Positions 10,191 through 21,540 of a stretch of 64,000 nt of DNA are shown here, in pieces. The notes under the pieces were generated by a model, which saw nothing but the letters and a program-made list of their open reading frames with translations, was not told where the DNA came from and made no database searches. Where the stretch lies: assembly GCF_028583425.1 (NCBI RefSeq), contig NC_072798.1, forward strand, positions 9,612,501 to 9,676,500. The letters run 5' to 3'. A program made the translations under genes and the position numbers. Numbering within the stretch: position 1 is the first letter of the stretch; every line of letters starts with the position of its first letter. The DNA is from Eublepharis macularius (lineage: Eukaryota > Chordata > Lepidosauria > Squamata > Eublepharidae).

Positions 10191-13132
10191 CACCTGAAAC
10201 CACCTGGAAGCTGGTAAATGTATGATGGGCAAGCAGTACAAAGCCTCTGGATTGGCCATGGAGACTAGCTTTTTGCCTTTGCCAGGACAAGAAATAGCAC
10301 TCCTTACCTTCTTAGCTGAATCCCTCAGTGCCAGGACCAGAGAAATGCTCTCCAGTTCTGGCTGTAGGCCCTGCCCTGATCCTCGGTAAGCTCCAGGTCC
10401 AAATACATACCAGCAGCCTATACATTAACTGAGCAGTTAGGTGCCATCACTGGAGAAGGGGAACTCAATAAACGTGTAAGTGTGGTGGCAAACGGCAAAG
10501 TAAAGAATTCTGTTTCCGCTGATTTCTCTGTCAGCATAAGGACTACGAACTTGCTCTGCCTATGACATGAAAGATGAGATTCTAGGAGGGCAAGTAGATT
10601 ATGCAACCCACAACACTTGTGCATAACTCTCAGCATAACTCATATTCTTATCCTCTCCCTCGCTTTGTTTCCAGAGGTCACCAGTGGCCCTTAGCACCAT
10701 CCCCCTTGGCAGATGTTTGTTGTGCATCCCAGTCGTCATCTTGGAGCAGGTGATCCATCTTGAGGAAGTCATTAGCGGGGCACCTGATGGTTTCTGAGCC
10801 TAAGGCAAATGACCCACGGGCACGTTCCTCAGATTGGCACCTGCAGATGTGGGTCACTGCTGGATCCTGTTTATGCATACCTTTGCCAATCTCAAAAGGA
10901 AAGATTATACCAGGCTGATAAAGCCTTCAGTGCCTCCTCTGAAGGTGTCTTGATGGCTGATGGACTTGAATCTAGCTGGACAGAAAACTTTGCCCAACTT
11001 GTATTAATGAAGACCAGCGCTGAAACAAGAGATGTGGTATTCCTATTGAGCATAGAGTCTTGTTTCAACGTTGGTTACATTTGCACATCTGGTCATTGCT
11101 AGGAATTGGAAATCCCTTGTAGGCCCATTGCTAAAAAAATGGTATCAGAAAATCTGGGAGCAATATTTGACGGGTAGGATTATGCATAATCCTTTTTTTT
11201 GGAACTTGCATGTGGTAGTCCCTTTATTTGAGTAAGATGAAATATGGAAACCAGTTCTAGATGTTTTAAATGCCAAAGATATAATCCCCTCAACGCAACA
11301 AAGTTTAAATGCCTGTTGATTGTCATTCTTGGGCTTTTAACAATTTGCCAAGAGTTGTTTTGATCATTTCTTTTATGGTTTAATTCTTTTCTTGTTTGTA
11401 TTTTATAGTTTTATCGTTTCTTGTATTAAACCTTTATATAGAATTTTTAAAAAATGAAGACCAGCACTGGAGCCCCCTTTGCTCTCTCTGTTTGCTGGAT
11501 CTGTGATTCAGGGAAGGACGTCAATCATTTCCTTTTTCTTAAAAGATGAACTGAAAATTCTAGTTGAAGCTTTGTATCTGTCTTAAATGGCTGCATCCAT
11601 GTACGAAGCTCTTCCAGTATGGAAGACAGGGAGATTGCCTCATTTAGTGGTGTGCCAGAAATATTTCCAATGAAGTCAGGCCCAAGAACTAATAAACAAC
11701 AAAATGACTCACGAAGGAAGTGCCTGAGTCCATGTCTACTGATTTGGCCGCCACCAATGAGAGACGACTTTGAGATTCAGGGCGGGGTTTGAAGGTAGAA
11801 CTTGGGGATGAGGCTAAAGTGACACATACCCCTGGATTCCCAGTTTGATTGGAGACATCTAGGAATCTCTACCTGATCTGTCTTATGAGAGGAGATAGCT
11901 TTGCTTCCAGATGCAAAAAAGGAGAGGTGACCCAATATTGTGGGTGGTCGGTCTGGCCATGCTCGGTGGCACATGTTGCAATCTTTCATTTGCCATTCCA
12001 CCAATTACCCCTCCTTCCTGCTCTGTTTTTATTGCTGGTGGGGTCACGGGGTTTTTTTGTTTGTTATACATGCTTTATTTTTGGTTTTGATTGCTTTTAT
12101 GATGTATTTTGTAGTGTTTTGCTTTTAATGGTTAGCAGCCTTGGCGGCCGATTGGGCAGAAAGGCAGGATATAAACTTCATAAATATTGATGCTAGACCT
12201 GTCTGATCCCACAAGCTTGCTGTAGTGGGCCCACCTGTGTGATTGATCGCCACTTCCATGACCCTTCCTGCAACCAACTCTTATCACAGCCCTCCACTGG
12301 GCTAGTTCATAAGGAACCATTGGATTTGCAAGGTTACTTTGCTGCTGTGCTCTGGCCCACCAAGGCTGGGTTTGGATGAGCTGGAAGCCACTGATTTTAT
12401 ACGGAAGCCCACATGGTAGTGTCCGTCCAGCTAGGGAAGGAGGAGGTGGAATTGCCGGGTTAAACTATGGGACCAGAGGCAACTGGTGACCACATCCTTA
12501 TGCAATTACAGGTTCTGCGAAGCTGTTATTTGTAACTCCCAGTCATTTACCCCCAGATGGCTGAAGTACATATGTAATCATCCTTCTCTCGTGCCACTGT
12601 TGTGATGCATTCTTATTTATATAACGCCCACTGTATCTAGTGCATTTCAGAGTTGCATGGAAACAAAACCAAGCCCCTGCCCCAAGCAATATTCAATCTA
12701 AATTTCAACGCTAGGGGAGACAACTGAACGAGAGAAGGGCAAATATCCCCAAAGACTGCCCTGTACATCTAAAAGATGATTTGGTCTGATCTGATCACTC
12801 GAGCACCCACTTGTTTATTCTTTGACCTCAGCCAATCTGCTTCTTAGTAGGGACGCTTGAGCAAATTGTCAGGTTGGCTTACATTCTGATTGCTGGCCAG
12901 AAGCAGAAGTCGACTTTTCACCAGGGAGTTTGGCTATTCACGGGTTGCTCAAGCCTATTACATAGATTACTTTCCACGTATTCAAACCATACAGTACTGT
13001 GCAATCGATGGCATTTCAGGTATGTGTGTGCTCACACAGACCAATGAGAGTTCTCGTTCTCCTTCCCAGATTTGGTATTACTGTGTGCTACTCCACAGCC
13101 AATTGTTTAAAAAAAGAGCAAGCAAACCAGTC
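10191..13132. other. Unassigned intergenic sequence with minor SINE and LINE tails
   Basis: About 2.9 kb with no supported gene. Around 11340-11460 it resembles an A-rich LINE 3' tail. At 12131-12190 there is a SINE-like end (GGGCAGAAAGGCAGGATATAAA). At 12597-12730 the CCCCTGCCCCAAGCAATATTCAATCTAAA block looks like a reversed old L2/CR1 3' end. Short frames elsewhere have no protein signature. Confidence 0.35.
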
Positions 13133-13133
13133 A

Positions 13134-13168
13134 GTCCAGTCCAGTCCAGTCCAGTCCAGTCCAGTCCA
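13134..13168 (+). repeat. (CCAGT)n pentanucleotide microsatellite
   Basis: About six perfect CCAGT units followed by CCAAT variants. Frames across it translate as repeated SPVQS and are not genes. Confidence 0.9.
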
Positions 13169-13269
13169 ATCCAATGAACACTGTTGTTTTTTAAAAAAGT
13201 GTAATCATTGGTCTGTGCAAGATATGTGATATGCCACCACTCTCACAGTATTGTATGGTTTGAATATGT

Positions 13270-13390
13270 ATCTGACACAGGGAGCTTTGACTCTCCAAAG
13301 CTTATACCCTGGAAAACTTCTTGGTCTTTAAGGTGCTACTGGACTCAAATCTTGCTCTTCTATTGCACACCAATGTGCCTACCCTCCTGA
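13270..13390 (+). repeat. Interspersed GGTGCTACTGGACTCAAATC family copy
   Basis: Contains GGGAGCTTTGACTCTCCAAAG, TCTTGGTCTTTAAGG and TGCTACTGGACTCAAATCTTG, in the same order as copies at 51090 and 59345. Confidence 0.7.
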
Positions 13391-13415
13391 AAATGATCAT
13401 TTGGTGTTCATCTAT

Positions 13416-13880
13416 GTGTTATGTGCCGTCAAGTCACCTCTGACCTATGGCAATCCGATGAATGAAAGTCCTCCCAAACGTCCTATCGTTTTTTTAAAAA
13501 AATATTTTTTATTATTTTTCACGAATACATAAAACAAACATGAGACAGTTATCATTATGCCTGCCTATATCCATGATCTAGTTCTTCACCTCCTGTATTT
13601 CATCCTACTACATCTTTACCTGTGAGTTACATTGGATCATACATTACCCTTAATATTACATTCCATTTAGTCATTGTATTTGTGTCTCATCCATTTGTAG
13701 AAGGGATCCCATGGTGCAGAAAAGTCTTCATCCATTTGTCCTTTCATTATTGAAGTTAATTTGTCCATTTCTGCAGTTTCCATTACTTTCTCTATTAGCT
13801 CTTCTTGCTGTGGAACTCTTTGTTGTTTCCAGTAAGACACTAGTAAAATTCTAGCTGCCGCAAAATGTCCTATCCTTAAC
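13416..13880 (-). mobile_element. RTE/BovB 3' fragment split by an L1 insertion
   Basis: GTTATGTGCCGTCAAGTCACC through CCTATCG matches the 3' end of the BovB copy at 1141. It is interrupted at about 13485 and resumes at about 13858 with GTCCTATCCTTAACAGACC, which is the continuation seen in the uninterrupted copy at 1200-1225. Only about 90 bases of the RTE remain. Confidence 0.75.
13485..13857 (-). mobile_element. 5'-truncated L1 LINE inserted in BovB
   Basis: On the minus strand this encodes the last ~60 residues of an L1-type ORF2, recognisable by ARILLVSYWKQQ, then a KVMETAEMDKLTS stretch and a WDPFYKWM block. A 3'UTR and an A-rich tail follow (T-rich at 13485-13510 on the plus strand). 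It sits between AAACGTCCTATC and AAATGTCCTATC in the BovB host, a target duplication differing by one C/T. That is the expected product of target-primed insertion. Confidence 0.8.
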
Positions 13881-14212
13881 AGACCAGATCGGGCCTCTGA
13901 ATGGTGGTGGATCACTCTCCCACTCAGCAGCGGCCTGATCCTGACCATTTTGGGCCCCTTTTCGGCCATTTTCAGCCCCTTTTTGCCATTTTGGGACCAA
14001 TTTCAGCCCTGAATGGCCAGGATTGGGTCCCAAACAGCCAGGATAGGTGATGTCAGGGGGTGTGGCATATGCAAATAAGTTGTGTTCATGACACACTTCT
14101 GGTGATGGCAAGGGGCATGGCATATGCTAATGAGTTATGCTTATGAGTTATGCTTATGAGTTATGCTAATGAGTTCCTCCAGCTCTTTTTCTACGAAATG
14201 ACTGCTGTGCCT
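13881..14212 (+). mobile_element. hAT CAGGGCTCATTT family, copy 4 (5'-truncated)
   Basis: Contains only the 3' portion: GGGCCTCTGAATGGTGGTGG, the TTTTTGGGCCC-type block, the octamer ATGCAAAT (14069-14076), triplicated GAGTTATGCTTATGA-like words, and the end CTACGAAATGACTGCTG. The left end is lost at the junction with the BovB fragment. Confidence 0.75.
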
Positions 14213-14400
14213 AAGTCTGCATTATTGACATTATTTCACTCGTGCAATTTCTAACAGTCATTTAATTTTGTGACCCAACCACTCGTGACTCTGGGGGAGA
14301 ATTGATCACACGTACTGCACAAAAACAAAGGCAGAAGGGGGGAAAGGTGAGATGGTACAATATGATGGCCATGATTGGTGGTACATGCTGTAATCTTAGT
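14213..14400. other. Short unassigned spacer
   Basis: No recognised feature. Confidence 0.4.
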
Positions 14401-14590
14401 AGCCCAATGGTTTAGTAGCAGAGCATCTGCTTGGCATGAAAAAAGTTCCAGTATTGGTCCCTGGAGTCTCCAGTTAAAAGCCTTAGGTAGTAGGAGACAT
14501 GAAATATTTTGACCAGAGTCCTTGGAGAGTTGCTAGCAGTCAGCATAGATAATATTGACTTTGATGCAGCTTCATGTTGTTGGGGCAGGT
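14401..14590 (+). mobile_element. tRNA-derived SINE (TAGCAGAGCATCTGC type)
   Basis: Contains TAGTAGCAGAGCATCTGCTTGGCATG, a degenerate A-box tRNA-like head, then TCCCTGGAGTCTCCAGTTAAAAG and GATGCAGCTTCATGTTG at the 3' end. The same order occurs at 32838-33010 and inverted at 27967. Heavily diverged. Confidence 0.65.
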
Positions 14591-15892
14591 TTAACACAGG
14601 AACCTGAAAATTGGTGCCATCAATGTGTTTCAAGAGCTTTTGTTGGCCGTTCTCTCCACCTCTGCAGCTACTGTACAGCAAGAAAGCTTCTCAGGTTGGA
14701 TGGTAGCAAGACAAGGCAATCCATGGCTTGGCCCATAGGTGATCTTAGCTGTTAACATTGGTTTGTTAGTTGCTGAATGTGTTCACCCCAAATTTCACAG
14801 GAGCTCTGCTTTTTAGGATATTTTTAAAGATTTCTATGGAATGTGACAGTTCGTACCGGAATAGCTCCTGGAGTGGAAAGAGCTGTGGGTGGCAAGTATA
14901 GAAAATTTCAATCTCCAGATAGGAAGTGAGGAGTAGAACTACAGAAGATGATTTTCATGAAGCAGAAACTGGGGATGCAGTATCTTTCCCCTTATAATTC
15001 TTCAAGGAAAAGGGCTAGAAAACTACTTTTTAAAAAGAAGATGAACACTGGGACTTCAGAGATTGTGACAAAGAATCTTGAGAAAAGAAGCTCACAGACT
15101 CACCGTGGGCAAGGTTGCAATCGAGGACGAGGCTGAGGTGGAGGCCAGCACTGGAAGAGGTGGAATAAACCAGGAGATCCTCTTCCGTGAGCCGCAACAT
15201 GGTTGGTGCTATTGGAATCTTTAGAACACTACTTCACAATACTGCAATAGCAATTACCAGTTTTATAACCCCCCCAAACCCTGAAAAAGCCCTCTGGTAG
15301 TGCTGGGGGGGGGAATGGCAGCCATAAATGCATAAAAAGCACTGTGCAATGTGGCTAGAAAGGAATAACAGGCACACACTGTTGGTGAACAGACAAACAG
15401 TCCATCCAAAATTTGTCTCTCTGTTAACCACTGGGAAAGAAGATAGGAACTGTACTAGCAGGTGTTCCAACATTCCCTACTTGAAAATTGATATTAGGTG
15501 TTAATCAACACATGTTTGGTTCAGAGCTGAAGATTTCAGGAGACATGATATATTTGGACTTTCTAAAAGCATTTTGAGCAAGGTTCGACATAGTAAATGT
15601 AATAGTCACGGGATAAGGGAATAAGTCGTCCTCTTATTGACCAGTAACTTGTTAAAAAGAAGAGGGACAGGTTAGGAATATATACTTACTTGCAGAGGAA
15701 GGAAGCAGTGTGTACCCCAAAGGATTTATACTGGGACCTGTTTTATTGATTTATATGTGATTGGAGTTAGAGGTAAGCAATGAGCTAACCGAATTTGTGG
15801 GTGACACTATATAATTCAAGATGGTGAAATCAAAAATAGACTGTGAAGAGATCCTTCTGGAGCCAACAAAATGTCAAATGAGACTTGAAGGA
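14591..15892. other. Unassigned intergenic sequence
   Basis: About 1.3 kb, moderately AT-rich, with no gene or clear repeat recognised. Short frames lack motifs. Confidence 0.35.
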
Positions 15893-16150
15893 ATAATAAC
15901 ATTATAATAACAACATTCGATTTATATACCACCTTTCAGGACAACTTAATGCCCTCTTAGAGTGGTTTACAAAGTATGTTATTATCATCCCCACAACAAT
16001 CACCCTGTGGGGTGGGTGAGGCTGAGAGAGCGCTGAGAAGTTGTGACTGACCCAAGGTCACCCAGCTGGCTTCAGGATGAGGAGTGGGGAATCAAACCTG
16101 AATCTCCAGATTAGAGTCCTGCCGCTTTTAACCACTACACCAAATTGGTG
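15893..16150 (-). mobile_element. tRNA-derived SINE with AAC-rich tail
   Basis: Inverted copy of the SINE at 21286. It shows ACATTCGATTTATATACCACC, TTTCAGGACAACTTAATG, ACCCAAGGTCACCCAGCTGGC and TTTTAACCACTACACCAA, ending with the reverse of the tRNA-like head. The AATAATAACA run at the left is the tail. Confidence 0.8.
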
Positions 16151-17270
16151 CAAACTGAAGTACACCAAGGCAAACATTCGTAATTTCATATAAATGGCTC
16201 TGAGTGGCCAGGGAAGAGATTTGGGGGTTGTGGTTAACAACTCACCGAAGAACAATTAGGGATGCTGTGAATTTCATGACAAACACATTTGATGATCAAA
16301 CTTACCGTGTTTGAAGGTGGTGATCACATGGGGCAGATCACTCAGTCTGTTTTGTACCAAGCAGCCGAGAATCCCTGCTTAATTGCTTTGCCTCCAGTTT
16401 TCTCAAAACTGCACCTGTGCAAAGAGGCTGCCAAGTCAAACTGATTAGTGGCTATTCACATCAGTAAGGACTACTTAGATGAACATCGAAGGGTAGGATT
16501 TTATTGAAACACAGCATTTATTGATGACTGATCTACATGACTGATGAGTGATCGAATTGCCTATTTAAACAGTAGCCTGCTGAGTGGAGCAGTTATGCAG
16601 CAAGGATGGGGGACAGTAGAATTCAATCGGGCTGCGTAAAAATGTGCATGAGCATACAAGCAAATTGCCCTTTATTGCATGGTAACAAAGGAATGCACTG
16701 AAACAACCTGCTGAACACCCGCTATCAGATCAACGAACTATAGAACCAATTGTCAAAAAAATCAGATCTCTGCAATTGGTGGACCAGATGTGAGCCAAAC
16801 CAGTGGGTGTTCGAACAGCTCTCAAAACGACCTTAGTATGCAGCAGCCCTACGAAGGGCAAACTCAGTTTGGGGAATTTTTAGGAAAGAGATTTCCAGTA
16901 TCACAATGTTGGTTTATAGTTTGGAATACTGTTTACTGTAGTGTGTGGTCACCCTAACAGCATAAGGATATCACAGCACCGGGAAAGGTAGAGAAAAGGG
17001 TAACCAAGATGACCCAAGGGGCTGGAAAGAGTAAAATGTTTGGGGAGTGGTTGCAATTTAGAAAACAGGAAAACGACGGTGGGGTAATAGAAGTTTTTAA
17101 AAATTATGAATGGGAGAGTGGTTGTCTGCCTAGTCCATTTTTATCATGCCCGTTCTTCAAGGAGCTCAGGAAAGTATATGTGATTCTCTCTTCCCCATTT
17201 GATCTTCGCAACAAGCCTGTGAGGTACTAGGTGGGTTTGTCAGAGGATAGCTGACCCAATGTCATTAATA
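16151..17270. other. Unassigned sequence with a possible MIR-like tail
   Basis: No gene supported. At about 17175-17265, TTCGCAACAAGCCTGTGAGGT resembles a reversed SINE/MIR centre. The rest is unclassified. Confidence 0.35.
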
Positions 17271-17273
17271 TAT

Positions 17274-18160
17274 AGGGTTGGTTGTTGTGGGTTTTCCGGG
17301 CTGTATTGCCGTGGTCTTGGCATTGTAGTTCCTGACGTTTCGCCAGCAGCTGTGGCTGGCATCTTCAGAGGTGTAGCACCAAAAGACAGAGATCTCTCAG
17401 TGTCACAGTGTGGAAAAGATGTAGGTCATTTGTATCTCCTCAGGAGGGGTGGGGTTGAGCTGAGTCATCCTGTAAGAGTTTCCCAGGGTGTGGAATGCTA
17501 ATGGCGGGAGGCTTCACTGTATCCTGAGGAGGTTCTTTTGCATATGGATTGGTACTTGATGTGCTAATCTTCTCTGCAGGGCTATTGTAGAGTATAGAGT
17601 GTTTTGTTAGCCTGGTGTTTTTCAGAACTGGAAACCATGCTCTGTTCATTCTTAAGGTTTCTTCTTTCCTGTTGAAGTTTTGCTTATGCTTGTGAATTTC
17701 AATGGCTTCCCTGTGCAGTCTGACAAAGTAGTTGGAAGTGTTGTCCAGTATTTTGGTGTCCTGGAATAAGATACTGTGCCCTGTTTGCATTAGGCTATGT
17801 TCAGCCACTGCTGATTTTTCAGGTTGTCCAAGTCTGCAGTGTCTTTCATGTTCTTTTATTCTTGTCTGGATGCTACGCTTTGTGGTCCCGATGTAAACTT
17901 GTCCACAGCTGCAAGGGTATACGGTATACTCCTTCAGAGGTGACGGGGTCTCTACTGTCTTTTGCTGATCGTAGCATCTGTTGTATTTTTTGGGTGGGTC
18001 TGAATATTGCTTGAAGGTTATGCTTTTTCGTAAGCTTTCCCATCTGATCAGTAATTCCTTTGATATATGGCAAAAACACTTTTCCTGTAGGAGACTGTTT
18101 TTCCTTGGTTGTTTGATTCATCCTGGGTTTGAAATCCGAAGAGCAATCAAACCCAGGATG
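17274..18160 (-). mobile_element. Penelope-like retroelement relic with GIY-YIG endonuclease remnant
   Basis: On the minus strand two overlapping frames reconstruct the end of a Penelope-type protein. The first (from 18181) has a linker with VFLPYIKGITDQMGKL and IFRPTQKI, then EGVYRIP, the start of a GIY-YIG endonuclease domain. A frameshift lies at about 17911-17917. The second (17808 to 17440) has AEHSLMQTGHSI and an LHREAIEIHKHKQNFNRKEE stretch typical of the domain's C-terminal half. The 3' end near 17280-17370 reads in pieces such as SHSCW and is followed by a short tail. The reverse transcriptase is missing, so the copy is inactive. Confidence 0.75.
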
Positions 18161-18240
18161 AACCCCACCAAAGAACCCCACCAGGGGTCGCCTTAAGTCA
18201 GCTATGACTTGAGGGCACTCTCCACCACAGGCAAACCCAA
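18161..18240 (+). repeat. SINE tail fragment
   Basis: CCAGGGGTCGCCTTAAGTCAGCTATGACTTGAGGGCACTCTCCACCAC matches (as short words) the 3' tail of the 5S-derived SINE at 29977-30192. Confidence 0.6.
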
Positions 18241-18548
18241 AGCATGACTTTGTTGGTACTGGTGCAAATTTGTAACAAGAGCCTCCATTACATCCATCAA
18301 TGCTATCTTAGGAAAGAAAAACAAACATTCATTTCTTTAAAAATCACCATTCGTTTACTTAATAGCAGGCAGTCTTGGACAGATTCTCAGGTCAGTCAAG
18401 TGAGCCATCTCCCTTAAGCTTGGACTTTATTGCCGTGTCTCGAAGTATGAGTTAACATTTCAGAGCTTGTATTGCCCATGGTTCGAAAGGATTCCAACAA
18501 GCAATTTTCTTGAACAAAAGGAAGCAGCTTTATTCAGCTAAGATACAG

Positions 18549-18549
18549 C

Positions 18550-18611
<62 letters not shown>
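18549..18611 (+). repeat. (CAA)n microsatellite
   Basis: About 21 CAA units. The associated polyglutamine frame has no other protein feature and is rejected as a gene. Confidence 0.95.
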
Positions 18612-20195
18612 CCCTCCATCCACCCAATAACCTTTCAAGCAGGCAGCCAGGTCAGTCCTGGCAGGCAGCCAGGCCACTCAGCAGCTGGGCTCTCCTTCAG
18701 AAAAGCTGCCCCCTTATCTAGTCACCCTCCCCATCACCAGGTGCTTTCAATTTACAGTGCTGTATAGGGGTTAACTCTCTGCTGCCCTGAGGCTGCTGTT
18801 CACATAGAGAAGGGCTATGTGGCTCACCACCTATCTCCTCATTTTTACAATGGTCTTCCGGCATTTTCTACTACAGAGCTTTAGCTTCCTTCTTAAGGTC
18901 TCCAGAGGAAGAAGTGTCAGGGAGAGAGCCAAAATCTATTAGCTGCTTGCTGTCTGTTCCACCACTGCTGTCAAGCTCCATCGTGAGGCAACCGTCTTCT
19001 CCAGGGGTTGCTAGGCTCTTAGCAAGTCAGGGGGCGGAGCTTGGCACACTAGGCTCCACCTTAATCAAGCTCCACCCCCTGATTGACAGGAACCCACATC
19101 TAGCTGACAGGCTCCGCCCCTGGATTTCAGCATGTAAGCAACCAGAGAAATCTGATTTGTTTGCTATCTTGTGCTGTGCTCACAAAACCAGGAGTTGGTC
19201 AGGACATTACTCATGAGTAGTGATCATTATGCTTTAAGCTGCTCTCTTACCTTCCAGAGTAATGATCCATAGGATCAGATCTTACAGGGACACAATATTT
19301 TGGGGTGAAAGAGGCAATTTCTTTATCTCTTCCCGAGTTCTGTCATCAACACCGATGCAAAGTGTGCGTTTCTTCTTTTGCCTTTTTTTTTTTTAAAAAA
19401 GCATTTTAATTTCCCCCTTTTTATTTGCAAGTTATTTATTGGATAGAGTAACAAACAGAAATCACCGACACAAAATCTGCTGGTGTAAACATGATCTCTC
19501 CGGGCTCGGAGTTCTTGATAATTTCTCCCCCTCCTACACGCATTCGCATTTCAGGAACAATATTATCTGTCCCTGTTATTGTGGCCTGTTTTGCGACGCC
19601 TTCCCCCTCGCCTTATACACAAGTGCCAACTAGCTTCTCAGGTAGGAAAGCAAGAAGGAGGGGGAGAGAAGGGAAGGGACAGAGAGAAACAAAGAATAAA
19701 AGTTTAATAAACGTGTGCTGTGTTGGGGATGACTTTGTGGCGACCTTTGTTGCAAATGGCCTATGCACGCAGAATAATGGTCTCCTTGCAGAGAGGGAAA
19801 TGGCTTAGCGCTATCATGGTTGCCTCGGTAACCATCAGAGTCTCCATCTAGCAGAGAGAAATGAGTTATGAAAAGGCTTGAGTGAAGAAGGGATTAACAC
19901 ATGATCCCAGGGACAGCATGTCAATCAAAATCAGCGGAGAAATTAGCCTGCTCTGTTTGGGAAATTTCTCCGGAAAGGCAGCCTTCGTGGGGTATAGAAT
20001 ATATGTATATATTATACCCGCACATATTGCAGGAGGAACATCCGTGTATGTAGGCAACCGTGTCTGTCTGGTATCACATAGGATCTATCTGTAAGGAGGA
20101 AGGACTATTGATGTAGAACTGTTAACGTATGATGGCAAAATGTCCTTGTATATTGCAAGGACCTATGGGTGAATTTCTGTGCATAACTGTACACC
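18612..20195. other. Unassigned intergenic sequence
   Basis: About 1.6 kb with no supported gene or named repeat. There is a T-run then A-run at 19383-19400. Short frames have no motifs. Confidence 0.35.
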
Positions 20196-20198
20196 CCG

Positions 20199-20200
20199 TA

Positions 20201-20240
<40 letters not shown>

Positions 20241-20337
20241 GTCGTCGTCGTCGTCGTCATCATCATCATCATCATCATCATCAACAACAACTACAACAAC
20301 AACTACAACAACAACTACAACAACAACAACAACAATT
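20199..20337 (+). repeat. Compound trinucleotide microsatellite
   Basis: Consecutive tracts of (ATT)n, then (GTC)n to about 20258, then (ATC)n to about 20282, then (AACAACTAC)n grading into (AAC)n. All six frames give homopolymeric or alternating peptides. Adjacent tracts differ by one base per unit. Confidence 0.95.
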
Positions 20338-20454
20338 CAATTTGTCGTCTGCTCTCCCCGCAAGGAGGCGCAGAGCGGATCATATCCCGTTAAAACACAA
20401 TACAATATACAGTCTCGACAATATGGACAATTATAACTGGTAGCATTAAAAGGT

Positions 20455-21045
20455 AAGATAACTGGGGAAGGCAATGGCAACCCCCCCCCCAATAACAAAA
20501 GTCTTCCAAATCACATCTCCCACCTAATCTTAACACATGGTATTTGAAGGTGTGGGAACAGGTTATTATGGAAAAAATAACAGAGAGAATACAGCTATTA
20601 ATGAATCCCTCTAAACCTACAAATTTTTATGCGAAGTGGTTTCCCTTTTTCGATTTCTTGTCTAAGAATGACTTGTTAGTTTCAAAGTTACCTTATTATG
20701 CAATCATAAACCTGAAAATCTGAATTGTAGGTTTTTGATATGATGAAGGAGATATAATATATTTCTCTTGAGTTATAACTGCTCTACTTGTTAACGTAAT
20801 ATAATACTACTTGTACCTTGTATTCAATAATAAGATGGTTATATAACAATTGTTGTTAACTTGTTGTTTGAAGTTAGTTATGTAATGCATTGCTCTGTTT
20901 TGTTTTGTTAATACTGCTCTTTTTGAAAATTAATAAAAGTTATTATAAAAAAAAAGTCTTCCAAGAAAACGTTGTCATGCGATGTCCCCCCATGGGTCAG
21001 TAATGACTCGGTGCTTGCACAGGGGAGTACCTTTACCTTTAGCAT
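20455..21045 (+). mobile_element. SINE fragment interrupted by L1
   Basis: GGGGAAGGCAATGGCAACCC on the left and GAAAACGTTGTCATGCGATG with CCATGGGTCAGTAATGACTC on the right form one continuous repeat once the L1 at 20510-20951 is removed. The GGCAATGGCA word is shared with the 5S-derived SINE tail. Confidence 0.6.
20510..20951 (+). mobile_element. 5'-truncated L1 LINE with poly-A and target duplication
   Basis: Starts in the C-terminus of an L1 ORF2 (VWEQVIMEKITERIQLLMN, then AKWFPFFDFL), followed by a 3'UTR, the polyadenylation signal AATAAA at about 20930 and a short A-run. The flanks AAAAGTCTTCCAA at 20497-20509 and 20952-20964 are an exact 13-bp duplication, so this is a relatively recent insertion. 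It interrupts a SINE. No catalytic domain is present. Confidence 0.85.
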
Positions 21046-21285
21046 TAAAAGAGCAGTTGCAATTGCACAATCCGCCCTCAGCAGTACCTATTGCACAATC
21101 CTGCATGTAATCATTTGGGTCCACGGTGGCCGATGGCAAACAACAAACACACATTCTACATGTACGATCTTAGACCCAGAGCATCTGGGGCAGCTGCCCT
21201 GGGCCCTGCATGGGGTGGGGGGCCTGCATTGGAAGCTCCCACACCCTATAGCCAGCAGCCCCAGCCACGACCCAGTTTGGTGTGA

Positions 21286-21540
21286 GACCCAGTTCGGAGT
21301 AGTGATTAAGAGTGACGGGACTCTAATCTGGAGAACCTGGTTTGATTCCTCACTCCTCCACTTGAAGCCAGCTGGGCGACCTTGGGTCAGTCACAGCTTC
21401 TCAGAGCTCTCTCAGCCACACCCACCTCACAAGGTGATTGTCGTGGGGATCATAATAACACATTTTGTAAACCACTTTGAGTGGGCGTTAAGTTGTCCTG
21501 AAGGGTGGTATATAAATCGAATGTTGTTGTTGTTGTTACG
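21286..21540 (+). mobile_element. tRNA-derived SINE with GTT tail
   Basis: Head GGAGTAGTGATTAAGAGTGACGG, a B-box-like GGTTTGATTCC, then CTGGGCGACCTTGGGTCAGTC, TTGTAAACCACTTTGAGTGG, GGTGGTATATAAATCGAATG and a (GTT)n tail at 21521-21537. It is the same family as 15893-16150 and is well preserved. Confidence 0.85.

Noticed and set aside
18510..18767. Polyglutamine protein
   Set aside because: Only the (CAA)n microsatellite is protein-like; flanks have no signature.
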